Source of the DNA: Fasciolopsis buskii
Taxonomy: Eukaryota; Platyhelminthes; Trematoda; Plagiorchiida; Fasciolidae
NCBI GenBank assembly: GCA_008360955.1
Contig: LUCM01004992.1
Span: forward strand, 57,912-121,911
Length of the DNA: 64,000 bases
Direction: 5' to 3'
Of this stretch, positions 37,076-49,912 are shown one piece after another. How positions within the stretch are numbered: the stretch's first letter is position 1; every line of letters starts with the position of its first letter. The notes under the pieces were generated by a model. It was not told the DNA's origin and made no database searches. It worked only from the letters and a program-made list of their open reading frames with translations. Position numbers and translations under genes: made by a program.

Positions 37076-40000
37076 TCGGTAACCAGATTCCACATCGATT
37101 TCACTGACGCCTCAAATTAGCGAATACTAGTCAGTCCATTTGTATGCGCGAATATCATTCGCTTGATATATGGCCCCTAGTCAGATACATCTAAATCAAT
37201 CCACCTCATCTAGTCACTCCCCTGCGAGAGCAAGCCTCCAATTGGAGTCAATCCAATCCTACAACGGCATTTTACAATTAGAAGTTGCAAAACGCCCATC
37301 AAACACACATGTACCACGGTTCTTGCGATCGAGAAAAATCTGCAAGTTGCTTGAACCTTGATGCCTGTTCAACCGATGTCGCTTTTCATGGCGAAATCTG
37401 CGTTCACCTGAAACAGCTTGGGTAAAATTATCTTCCTGGTCGGTCCGATCGACTGGGACGGCAATTCGCCTCCGATATGCCGCTCCGTTTCCGATAGGCA
37501 TCCAGTTTTTGGGCGTTAAATTAACCACCAACTACCACATCGTCGGCTGAACTCACTTTCCGGATTAACCGAGATGACAACCGGTAGAACTCGTCTTCCG
37601 CCTTGTCAGAACTGCCGTCAGTAGGACCGTGCACAAATTCGATGAACAAGTAACCACACTTTATTGACTGTTATTGAAAATTATGGAATATCCATCCGAA
37701 CTAATTTTAGGATAATGCTTGCGAACTCTTTTTTCCTCTTCTCTTATCGCTGTCGTCGGACAAATCCGTCGAGCCGCAGTTCTCCGTGACAACCCGCACT
37801 CGCCCCGTGTCGAAATTACGAAATTTCGAATGGTTCCTTGCGGAAGTTAACTTTGAAATAATTCATCAAAAATGTTTTCGTCAAGGGATAAACTGATCCG
37901 TTTGTGATTTGTGAAACATTAAGGGGAAATATTACATGAGGATTTAGATAATCCATGTGGAAATTTGTGAGAAATCGGCGTTCGAAATAGATTGACAAGT
38001 GCAATCATGAACAAACTTGACGTTGTTGTCGATCACTTAGCCTAAACGAAAGAATTCGATGGGGGGAATCCTGTGAAAATATGTCGATAGTTAAGTGACG
38101 AGGTGGCTTGCGCGAGTTTGGGCCCTAAATTTTCAGTCACTAACGGTCATGGTAGTGACGTTTAATGAAGCCGGTGATTCGTGGACAAAAGCGTAATGAT
38201 TTTAGTGCTACGTGGACCATGCACGTCTAAAGTTAGCTATCAGGGCATTTACCTCTGGATGGATTGAATAATGATTGACAATTTGTTGGTAGCCTTTCGG
38301 ATCCCGGACAACTGCTATAACGAACACTGTTGTTGTGCAGATTCAATGAACGTTTCACCGCTCTCACTCTGCTCAAGGTAAATAATTTCCAATGGCAGCA
38401 AGCAGAAAGTGTATAAATTGATCTTATTTTATATTCCGTTTTAAGCCAAGGTTATCATTTTTATTCGATGGCCAACGGAGAGCCTTATCGTTCAAACAGC
38501 CACGTTTCTGACGCTTAGCTATGTTAAAGCCTATTCTATACTAGAAAAGTCATATCCATTAACACTTGTTTATTCACCTCGTGAAAGAGCTTGTTCCCAG
38601 AAATGACTCAACCTTTAGTGGGCACGAATACTGATGGCCTTTTCCATCACTAGTTATATTGGACTATTGGAAATTTGATGTGAAAAACAAATATCTTTGC
38701 TTACTTTTCTCGGACAGAGGTTCAGTTGCTTTGGCCAGGTAAACTGCCCCCAGCCAGATTGAATTTTTTGTCCTAGGACAAACGTGCCTCTTTTCCCTTT
38801 TTCCTTAACGGTTGTTTACGGTTATGAGACAATCGGTCTTCAGGGTGACTTAACGAAGAAACGTGCCATTGTGATAAGGAAGCGAATCAACAAGGGACCA
38901 TTGTAACAATTGATTTTGACTATCCGGAAATCAGGACATTAGGTGACTAAAAGCTAAATTTGAAGTTTGTACTTCTGAGTTGCGTGATGAAACACTAGTC
39001 GCAAAATTGCCCCGTATTTTGACATTTTTTCGAAGCCATCTTCAAAATGTTCCAAGGACAGAATAAAATTGTGGTGAGGACAAGCTGATCCAGATTGGGC
39101 GTTTACAGCCAGACGTTCACTCGATTCTGCATGGATAAAATCACGATTGGTGTTGCACCTATTCGATTAGATAAAAGGCAAACTTCTCCTTAGATCATTC
39201 AAAGCAAGAAAGAAAAATTAGTAAATAAAGAACAGAAGCCGTCTTTGCATCATTAGAAAACTGCCAAAGTTCAGATTAGCAAATAAAAAGTAGGCGCTTT
39301 AATAATGAAAGTATATTGTTATATCAAATGGTGATCAAATTTCATAAGAAAATTGCAAATTTTCTCACTTCTTGTCCTCTATTTTGTCTGTATTTGCGCC
39401 ACTTCTGTCAATAGTGCGAATCGGGGCCTTTATGCTCTAGACAATAAATACAAATGCGAAGATGATTCCAAGATTTGCAAGCGACCGTTACTAGTTATTG
39501 GTTCCTTAGTCCTCAAGCTTGTGCTCCCGATGATTTGAAATGCGAGCCGCATTCAGGACTAGTTTTGCTAAATCAAATATCACAATCCCTGCGGTAACTT
39601 TCAATTACTCGTGGCAGACTTAATATTGCATAAAAGGGGTATTATTCACCAGTCCGCTGTAGCAATAGTTTCTTATCGCTAAGCAAATAAGCACCCCGAA
39701 GAACACTTAAAGCTCTCTGATTATCAAGTTTGGTTACTTTGACTTTTTGTTATCAATGGACTGACCTATGAACTAATTGCTCGTTAGATTTTAGTTGCGA
39801 CTGCGGGAAAGTCCAACTTTCGACTCGAAAGGATCAGGGGATATCTGGTCGCAGTTGCTTGATTTCATATTTTTTGCCGATCACTCTTATCGCTTTTCAG
39901 TCCAACGTAAATGGGAAACTTTCAAATCCTGCAAGTGAATGTCATACTAAGTAAACGAGTCGTGAATACCCCATGTTGGCTGATTTCGCTAATTACACAA

Positions 40001-43000
40001 CATTCCTTGGAATTCGGTCCCAGTAACACCAATGAGGATGAGCAAACGTCGACTGGTGTTTATTAGTCTAAACTTCCTATTCCAGTCCGCAAATGACTTG
40101 GAAAAATTTGCATCTCCTGACAGTTTGACACAAACACAAATAGGACAACCATCATCCTTGCTCAAATGAATTACTTTTGTTCGCGGTGGCAGGTAAGATA
40201 CATCACTTGTTCATTTAAATGTAATTGTCTAATTATCTGTCGGGGAACGTCATCAAACTAAACTAATTTTTGATCCGGAAATGAAATCCCCAAACATGTC
40301 AACAGTCCGAAATGAATGATCGCTGGTTTACTCTGGAATCACATTTGCGTTGCTTACTCTAGTTGACGTGAATAATTTGCATCGAGCGATGAACAACGGA
40401 AGACCGATTATTTGCTGTTTTATGGGGCAAATCCAAAATAAACGATACTCAACGAAACGGACAAGTCAATATGACCGACGGATACAACCACCTTCCTCTT
40501 TCTATATATCAGTTTGTGTGAATCCAAGCCAGTGGAACGAATTTGCCCCACTCACCTAACTCTTCTAATTTCTGTATGGAATTATTAGTACGAGATCTTT
40601 TGGGGGTGATTCAAACGTATAAGTACATCAATCAGTTCGCACTAATTACCCAAGTTGCAGAAGCCTTGTCAAACAAAAGACCTCGGATTTTGTAGTTTTG
40701 AGTAAGCAACTTTTAAAACACACAACCACAGTGAAGGGGGTCAGCAGGCGGCCCTTAACACGAACGAATATTCAAGTGATAGGCATCTTTGTAAGCAGCA
40801 GAAACGAAGTATGTCTTTGAAAATGTACAAAGATTTGTTCGGCAAACCTGGAAACTCTGCTAATTGGCAAGAACTGAGGAACACTACATTCGGTACCGCA
40901 GATAGAATCCGTCTTCGCACAGCAATCCATGTTTGCAATGACTATTAGATACCAGCCTACGGTTTAATGATAACGGATCTAATAAGGACAGGTAATCCGT
41001 TTTGTAAAATATGAAAAGTTCAGAATAAGGTCTGACGGAAAAAAATGGGTCCTCGAGGGCAGGAGGTATTTAACAACCTGATCACGTATTTGTTTCGGGC
41101 ACAACTGCATAGGTTCACCGGAGTATGCGATTCGCGGATAGTTGAGCATTGATCTTTCTTTTTTGAGTAAAGCCAATCCATTCAGTATAATGTAGTCTGC
41201 CTTTCGTCATGTTCTAACTTCCAGTTCGGTAAAGTACTAGCATCAAAATTTTTTCAGGCTTAGGCATTTGGTGATCGAGATGATGAATTCGGAATTTCTC
41301 AGACAGCATTGGCTAGTGCAATTGATTTTGTTGTTTTCCTCGTAGTACTACCCCAGAAAGACCTTATTTAACGTTAACTTCTACACTAGCCTCTTTGTAT
41401 CTGTCCAAAGATTTTCATATTTTCTGTCATAGACATTTTTAAGGCAGCCTGTCCCTTACGACTCCAACCACTAAGGGTGGAATGTTTTTGACATGCAAAT
41501 ATTTTTGGTAGATTCATAGTTACTTCTTGTTATGGAACCGAATATTTGCAAAATTATGCACACAGACATGTGTAGCTAATTGCTGTTCAAAAAATGTCCT
41601 CCTCTTGGCAGAAGTTTCCTCATTTTGATGCAAATAGTTCATTTCATGAAGAATTTTCATGATTGTTTTATTAGTGAAAACGTGTGAGCAGCAGTAAACC
41701 GTGGTCCGAAGATCTCGGAGAAAAAATATTTTTCCAGTTTCCACCTATTTCATTACTGACATGACATAGTGAACTCACTTCATGAGGTGGGCTACGGCCA
41801 ACTCAGTGCTGTCAAGTAAGGCAGTTGACCGCTTGTGGTTGGGTTTGGGCTCACAACCTTCACCATGGGTGACCACAAGATCTTCGGTCTGCAACATACT
41901 TCCGACTTGGGAGTTGATGTTACTTTATGAAACACTTGGAACTGTTAAAATTATTCTCTCTTATCTGGGCGATAACGAATGTCCCATGGAATATCACGAT
42001 TACCATTCGCTAAACCATCCACTCAGAGGGGAATTTGTGTCCAATCAAACTTCAGGGCATGTATGCAAGACTCTTAATAGGATCCCACAGCCACGTCCAT
42101 CGTGTTTCTGTACTAGGTGGGCGGCCATATTTATTAAATTTATTGCACTAGGTTATGTTCACAAAGCCAAAACTGTTAATAGCCAAAGCTCCTGGGTAAT
42201 GGTTTATGCATAAAACTCCACTTTTGAGTTTGGAAAGGAAGCTTGCATCGCGATAATCCCATTACCACTTGACTATTGCGGTGTAACAAGGCATTGCGTT
42301 CGGAACATGATAAAAACCCGACTTGCTTGAGTAGGTGGGAAGTTAACCTATGACATTGCCAAATTAGTCAAACGAAAGACATGCTGTTGGATCAGCAAAG
42401 AACAGTATAGTTAACAAGTAGTTCATTGTTGTTGATAAGCTGGAAGTGTTTTATTTTCGCCCAACAACGACCCGAAAGAACCCACTAATTTTATATTAGC
42501 TATTACCAGTATGACATGGGATATCTGATTTTGGTCAGCTACTCGCCGCATCACCGGTGTAGTATGAGAAACAAATGACATAAATACCATGTAGCTCACC
42601 AATGTCGAAATATGTCACGAGCGATCCTGATTGCTTCCCTGACCATCTAACGTAATTTCAGATGTGATCACCAGATTTGTTGCCTAACCGTAACTTTTTC
42701 AACTTTACTTTGGGTATTTCTATCCCACATTGAAGTTGGTAAATTAAATTATTTTTGAGAAACTAAACAAGTTTTACTAACCATTCGATTTGGTGATCAA
42801 ACCGGAAATCTGAGTGGCAGGCTCGAGTGAAAGCCAAACTGAGGGGTCTCTTGATTGGACAGCTATCACATCACCTAGACATCAGTCAAAATTTGCCTTG
42901 TATGTTTCACGTAGGATTTGTGCGGAAATGCGCCTGCAGAGGAGCCAAATTTTAACTCTTACAACTCAATGATGTTTCCACACCTGACCCAAAGTCACCA

Positions 43001-43877
43001 AGGTCACTGTGTCCACGTGACGTCCGGAAGTAATTACAATTACACTCAAAGAGAAAAACCTCAAGACATAAAGTCACTCATTTTTACTAGAGCTTTTTAT
43101 TTCACGGAAGCTATAATACTTGGTGTAAAGAATGTATGCTTCATTGCTAATTGAACTAATCCATTTGATTTCGACAAACATGAGTAACTTGCATAAACAA
43201 CACGTTAGGTGTACGACAAACTTCAACAAATTTCAGGTGCAGAGGAAGTCTAAACTATTTCACACCTCTTGTTCTTCAACTCAGAACAGGCATTTTTTTG
43301 TCACGTCCGCTGTATGGGAAGACTTGCTTTTGTGGCAAAATTATTCGGTCCGGCATAATTCCTCATTCGTAATTTCTGTTACATAACTTGGGTGTAAATT
43401 CGAATAACGTATAAATGACAACGAGATACAAATAACCCAAACGCCTCACTCAACTATGCTATGGTCCATTGTTTCGAAAGGGCCAGAAGATAGTGCGACT
43501 TATAACAAAGATGGCTTCCAGCCAGTTCAACTAGCGAGTATACGGGTTGGAGCTGCACCTATCCGGCCTACAAACGATGTGAACTTTATCGCGCATTCTT
43601 TTTAACTTTGGATAGTTTAGCTCAGAAAAAACGATATTTCTGCGTTGACTTATTATCGAAAATGTATGCAAAATAATTGTTTGTTATTCAGTTAACCCAC
43701 AGAAACCAGTTAAACTGGACCGCTTCCAAACTAGCCTAATTGGAGTGGCCTAAATCTTGATTTGTTTAACTAACATGTGCTTTGAACCAAAACTGTTTCT
43801 GTTTGTTCGGCAAATATTTGTTGCTAGCAGGAGGAACACGCAATAAAACCATATCTATCACTAGAAACACAAACAAA
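37076..43877. other. No gene seen; non-coding stretch
   Basis: 37100-37830 is relatively GC-rich with ORFs on both strands (90 codons minus at 37259-37531) and an 8-bp hairpin, tcgaaatt and aatttcga, at 37810-37829; origin unclear. A 143-codon plus ORF at 41782-42213 is about the length expected once by chance and shows no domain. An open stretch at 40706-40938 lacks an early ATG. Confidence 0.5.
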
Positions 43878-43923
43878 ATGCAAAGCGCGGAAAATGCGTG
43901 GAACGAACTGAACCAGAAAAGAG
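43878..43923 (+). CDS. Possible first coding exon
   Basis: An ATG in a favourable context (acaaaatg) opens fifteen codons reading MQSAENAWNELNQKR. It ends in a strong 5' splice consensus: aagag, then gtgagt at 43924-43929, phase 1. The preceding 80 bases have no in-frame ATG and could be a 5' UTR. I cannot identify the downstream exon. A plus-strand stretch near 54331 after ttttatag has the matching phase but no recognisable domain. This is a small target, and chance cannot be excluded. Confidence 0.2.
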
Positions 43924-43929
43924 GTGAGT

Positions 43930-46900
43930 ATTGATTACTTCTGTTTTAATTCGAATTACTAATTCAAGGAAATGCTTTCATTTGGTATCAAATCACGGTG
44001 ACATTCACAGCAAAAATAGTATTGCGTAATTTGGAATCATCGCATTTTTCCAGAAGATTGCAAATCGTTTGAAGAATAGTTCAAATCTGAAAACTTGTTC
44101 GAAAGGACATTCAAAAATTCAGCCCAATAAAACAGTACATCAAACCGAGCGCAAGGGTGAGAGAAGTCCACGATGTTGTTTGAATTATGCCAGGAACAAA
44201 ATATAATTTGTTCCTGAGAAGACTAAATATCTAAGCATATATGTGTTTCAGGAGAACAATGTATAGTTGGATAATTTATTTGTCCTAATGCAACTAGATC
44301 GTCGGATAATACAAAACGCAGTCGAGAATCGTAAGGCCCAATAAAGTTTTCTTGTCTCCAACCCTTCACTCCTATTTGGTCGAGTTATTCGTTTGGTCCC
44401 AGCAAGTTGCATTTCGATGTGAATTGCCATTTCTTCTGCAACGTTTGTGTTTTCGACGTACGTTTCCCAGTTAACCTGACTAGTATTTTGTGTGAGACCT
44501 CTCGCAGTTCGTTTACTCCATGCAGGAAAACTTTTTCTGACTCATGACAGTGTTACCATAACAGGCTTTCAAGTAAGCAAATAAAATCGCTGACATCCAT
44601 GTCAACTTTCTTAAAAAACTTCGACTATCCACGTGTTGTTTCACTCCTGAATGCATTTTAGAAACATCTGGAAGCCGAGAAACAGTGTTTGGCTGAATAA
44701 CTCATCTTCTGCATACCAGAACTTATAATACCTGTCTGTCTACGATATGTATCCAATTTGGACTAAAAATATACACTGCACTGGCTCTATTGCAAGAATA
44801 TTAGACGATGAAGAGTTTCAAATAGACTTGTCAGGACTGTCATGTTTTTCTCACCGAAGACTACCCACCAAATGCAATTTTAGTTCGGGAAACTCTTAAG
44901 CCGGCAGTGTTTCGTGTCCTATAAAGAGAAAGAGCACTATACAAAAATACCGGTCCCGTGATCATAACATTCTGATCATTGATCAACAACACCAATCCAC
45001 TCTGGCCAGGAATTTGGGAAGAAATTTTTTTATTTTGACGAACCTGCTTCCACTGTTATCTGATCACATTCAGGTGTTCCTGCCGAGAAGTGTCAAATGC
45101 ACAAGGGTGGAATGGGTTGGTCAGTGGAAAATGACACTTTGAAAACACGTTTTTTTATTTTGGTGAAATTGACTTTCCTTGATCGATCAAAGAAAATTTG
45201 TCATAGATGGAACAAATTTATCGATTCTGAAAGGAAGGATGTTTCACTGCGGGAAAATTGACATTTTTTTCGAAAACTGTTTGTTCTGCGGTATAATTAA
45301 TTAAATGTAATACTTGCGGTATTCAGATCAAATGCCAAGAAATTTCTGAGCTGATTTACTTATGTCCCCTAGAAAGTGAGTCTTTATGAAATATCATTAG
45401 AAAAGATGAAAAACTATATCTATTTTGCTTGTTTTCCGGAATTCGTTAGCAATACACATCTACCATTGTCTAACATGACTGTCACATTGGGGGGAGGGAG
45501 CGAACAGCGAAGGGGAACAAACGTGTCGAACGCTTAGACTGTCAGAACACTATGGGTCTTATTGAGCAAGTTGTTTATTGGCTACTCTATGCGATGCCAC
45601 ACCTGTTCTTCCCGATTTCCGGTTGCGTCTTATCCAGAACGCAACGAGATGCATTGCTGATTACTTCAAACAAGAATAAAGTTCTCTTATGGTATTTGTT
45701 TTGGTTTACAGCAGGCGATCCAGCATTGTGGACTGTATGGCAAATCGTTTCATCCGATTAAATAATCCTCCTATTGCTTAAATAAGGAAATCGGTGAACC
45801 CCTTTACGTTGCTCTTTAAGTCGGTTCTACGGTTCACTGAAACTTTTAGCAGAAATTAAGCCCCGGTTTCAGCTGATCACATTGCGAGGAGGACCTGGAG
45901 ACGAGAACCGTACCATATTTCACATTAAGGATAAATCGGGAACAAAAAGCCGGTTTATACGTTCCATATTTTTCGCGCTATTGGCATAAATAATAAATAT
46001 TATAAAATTGCCCACTACTTGGAATACGGTGATGATAGATGGCTAAGAAAGTACCATCTATTTCACGCGGTCCTGAAAATATGCGACAATTTCAACAAAA
46101 CATGCCTCCGTCGGCTTGACTGTCGACGAAATAACCCTGTGTGGAGATATTCAACAAACTATAACTTTTGATGTCACCATGAAAAGACGGCATAAAAATT
46201 CAGTAAAATGAGAAAAAAATGAATTGATCTGATAAGAGGTTGAAAGATGTTGGTTGAAACTGTGTCACGTTAAAATTGAATTGGGAATGCCGCAGGACCG
46301 AGACAAACCTGACCCTCCAACCGAAAACTAGTTAGTTCACCTGAACAGCTGTTCAAGCACGACAGCGCACACATTCGCGCCCAAATGCAGTGTTCGACGT
46401 TTGTATTCGGGGGGGGACCATTGGATCAACCGCTTCAGTTCTAAAATCTGATCTGTTTGTTGTTTGCCTATGGATGGCAGCGGATATGTCTTCGATCGCT
46501 GAACAAGTAAAATGAATGGCCAAAGGCGACAGGCTAGTTTTCTTTTGTGGTTTTGTATTAGTGCGTTATGAACTTTCGACATCTCCCCCAGTTAGTCAGA
46601 TATATCCAATGAGGAGTGTCCGGCAGGACCAGAGGAATAACACAAATGACTTTCGAAAACGCAACTGGCGCAATAAGATGACATGTGTTCCGGGAAAACT
46701 AGGTCTTGACGGTATATCCCTGGTTCACGAATGTTAATAAGGATGCCTAACGTCACCTTGGCATTGTGTGATTCTTATCGGGTGGCCCATAATGTGGATA
46801 TATAATTTGTTCAGTTTCATTGTGCTGTTTCTTCATCTAACAATATCTCCACGTGATTCTGCGTTGTTTGGCTTGAGCAGTAGACGGTTAGGTGTTGTAA

Positions 46901-49848
46901 GAACAAATATACATCAACCCACTGGCATTAGAACACTACGTCTAGTCGTTCGCTCCGAGTTAACGTCCTAGCTAGGGTAAGGTGAGTGTGCACTATACTG
47001 ATGATTCCTAACACGGATGAAACATATCCAGTGCTGTCACGGTTCTTCATGGTCACGTCGGCGTTGATACTGTATGATGAATGGTCTTAGGCAAAATCTC
47101 GAGTTTTTTAATTTGAGCACTGTTCTGAAGGTCACGTTTAGGTAATATGGATTGAAACAATTACTGGTCTTCGCCTAGTGATGTGAACAAAAAGGTTACA
47201 GAAAGATATTTACTTTTATGCAACATGATGAAATGTTCCTTTTTGCAGGGTAGATTCCTGCTCTTGAAACATTTTCAACGAAACTGCAAATCTTGTCGTA
47301 TTCTTCTAAACCCCTCAATAAAATGGGATATTATAATTCAGCGAATATTTTGCGTAAGCATACAACGAAAGGCCTTAGAATGTTCTCCCTAAATTTACGC
47401 AGCCTACTAAAAGATAAATCCTCCTGAGTTGGAAGAAGTCAAACAGCGAGCTCTTTTTTGTCCAGAAGAAGCAATGCAAGAAAAAACTGAAAATGGAAAT
47501 GCAGCATTTTTTGTTGATTGAGCAAGCACTAGGACCTTGTTGGCGTTTCTTCATTCACAAGCCTGAACACCGGTGTTACCGAAGACAAGACTTAAATGAC
47601 TGATGTGCCGCATGATCACAGTCGGCCAGTCAGCCGGTAAATTTCAGCTGCCAAGCAATTCTCGTTTTTTCATGGTCAAGCTTTATAGCCGAGAATCGGC
47701 GAAACCTTTGGAATTCGATAAAACCTGTGTACTTCCGTGTTTGACCTAAATGAACGGCTTGGACGAAAACAGATTTTGTCCAATCAGGTGATTTGCACTC
47801 GGTGACCTGCTTGTTCGGGAAATGACGAACGTGGTTGCTGTTTTGAAGGCGCAAAATGGAGCTCGATAAGGTTCAGTGGATTAGAGTTTCCTAATCTATT
47901 TGAATACCTCAGTCAGCTACCAAGTCGCTACTTTGCAAACTGAAAATTTAAGCACAATTTTCTACCGCGGGTGCTACGGAAAGCCTCTTACACAACAGAA
48001 ACGGAAGATGACGCAATGTGCAGAGATTACAGTAGCCTGCAGTATGAAGCATAGTGACTGCCAGTTTTTAATCCCGTACATGCTGGGGTTACCGATCGCT
48101 CTTGGTTTTCATTGTTTCATTGTATTTCAGACGGATCAAACAATCGCTTCGAATTTCGTTGGACCAAAGTAGGTTATAAAACCAAAGCATTATCTGAAAT
48201 GATCATAGATCAGTCGTCACCATAAAAAACTAGCTTTCAACTCTTCATCTTTTTGACTACAGCTCATTACGAGAGAACGGATCAGTTACTACGACAAAAC
48301 ATTTTATTTGAGGATATTTCCCTGAGTTCGTTAGAGAAGTATAAAACCTGAACACTGTAACCGGAAAGTGCGAGCTTACTTTCTGAACCAAAGAGAATTA
48401 TGAATTATCACTTTGTATACCATATTCCAAATGGCCCATTATCATCTCTTGAGCGAGTTCGTGGATAATTTTTTAAACAAATTATATTGTCTGGCTGAAA
48501 TCCCGCAAAACGTTGGCCCAGTAATGACCCTGGCAGACCAGCAATATTGTTCATATGTTTTATAATCTAGCCGCGGAAAAATTAACTGAAAACGCTAACA
48601 CACAACCAATTCAAGAGGTCATATTAAGCCTAAGTAAAAGCAGGACTACAAATCAGCCAGATTATAATTCAAACACATAATGGAACTATAGCAAAAGCTT
48701 CCATTCTCGCGGTACGGTGTTTTCCACAGGCTTAAAGCCAAACACTGTAATTTTCCCCCATTCAGCAAAACACAAATCACTGAGTAAGTTTGGTTTTCGA
48801 TCTACAAATCATGGTTTTTTCTAATGCAGAAGACAATGCATTGTTTACTATGACAGTATCTTCCCATATATATTCATGTCTTGCTTAATCAATGCTGCTC
48901 TGCATCGCTGAACAGACATGATCAAAAATCATCAGGTGTTAATATGTGAACTTGAAATCAAAGCGCACTTTTATATGAATTAAATTTATCACTCCCCCTC
49001 AAAGCATTTCTTCAAGCTGCTCTTACTTACTTTTCACTAGTCACAATAGACCCGTTTTCTGACTTCTGATGTCCAAACTTCAAAATTTGCGGATCGTTCC
49101 ACTGACCACTGTCTTTTCTCACCTCGAACACCCTGTTGATCAAACAAAAGTCTATTATCACAGTACGATATAGTCTTCCATTTTTACCTCACCACACTTT
49201 TTAGGATAGAACTTTAGTAGCATTGGTGAACACTGCACCCGATCCAATTTTAGTCATGGCTCTTTTCATATCGTTTCCAGGGCAACGTGCAAGTGGATGA
49301 ACATCTTTACACTGATGATTATTTTTCGTAATTATATAGGAGCTCCGTTCATGCTAGGTATATTGTTAAAGGCAAAAATCCTAAGTGGGGAATAGTTTAT
49401 TGTGGTCGTTTTATCGAAGTGAATCGTTAAATCAACTGTTTACTGTAAACACGACACTTTTGTGACAGTCCACAATAATGGTCTGACTAAGAAATATTTT
49501 AAATTCGCCGTCACTGTCTAGCTGACGATATCGTTTGCACCGTGGATACCTTAGGCCACTGTTCTTTTCCTATTATCATGCTCTTATTCAATCTGCGGAT
49601 TTTCCTGAAGTGAGGCTACGCGATGAATTCAGCAGCTTTTAAGTTCCATTTTTGGACCAGTCCCATACACCAATTTCAAATCTAGTGACATTGCTCCCGT
49701 TGCGTTCTGTTTCGTGTATTTGGAAATATTCGATTTTCTTGCCAATTATTGTGATGAGAGTTTAAATCATGCACAAGGATGCTTTGTTCCTAGCAAGAGG
49801 GATTAGAGAGGGACGGATATAGATAGTCCACAAATCAGATATACTCAT
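43930..49848. other. No gene seen; non-coding stretch
   Basis: Short ORFs only, including 45552-45761 plus and 46768-46971 plus, hydrophobic and unrecognised. A strong donor-like aag/gtgagt string at about 46981 is not attached to a convincing frame. Confidence 0.5.
44191..44216. repeat. Perfect 10-bp hairpin
   Basis: caggaacaaa (44191-44200) pairs fully with tttgttcctg (44207-44216) around a 6-base AT loop. About one such hairpin is expected by chance in a window this size, so no function is claimed. There is no T-run or gene end next to it. Confidence 0.5.
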
Positions 49849-49912
49849 GGACCCGGCGCACCGGTAAAACACTAGAGGACTCTCCACTCGCAAGCAATTC
49901 GAGTCCCGGTTT
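49849..49912 (+). mobile_element. Possible tRNA-derived SINE head (pol III box A/B-like)
   Basis: acccggcgcaccggta at 49851-49866 resembles a tRNA D-arm/box A (pattern TGGCGCAACGGTA). aattcgagtcc at 49896-49906 matches the box B consensus GGTTCGANTCC at 9 of 11 positions. The spacing of about 40 bases is normal for internal pol III promoters. The stretch does not close a good acceptor stem, so it is not a working tRNA; a decayed tRNA or SINE head is the alternative. No tail or target duplication was identified. This is inference from motif resemblance. Confidence 0.35.

Noticed and set aside
37259..37640. Possible tail of an LTR retrotransposon polyprotein (VPVDRTDQ on minus, TTGRTRLPP on plus)
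   Set aside because: Resemblance to VSVDRLKPA and TRSGRRVRFP tails is faint, the two pieces are on opposite strands, and no integrase or LTR was found.
39353..39538. Secreted-protein-like ORF with a signal peptide (IFSLLVLYFVCICATSVNS)
   Set aside because: Starts at TTG with an in-frame stop about 20 bases upstream and no ATG or acceptor placing a start; it is short enough to be chance.
41782..42213. 143-codon ATG-started ORF
   Set aside because: About one ORF this long is expected by chance in 64 kb at this composition. There is no domain, splice signal or poly(A) support.
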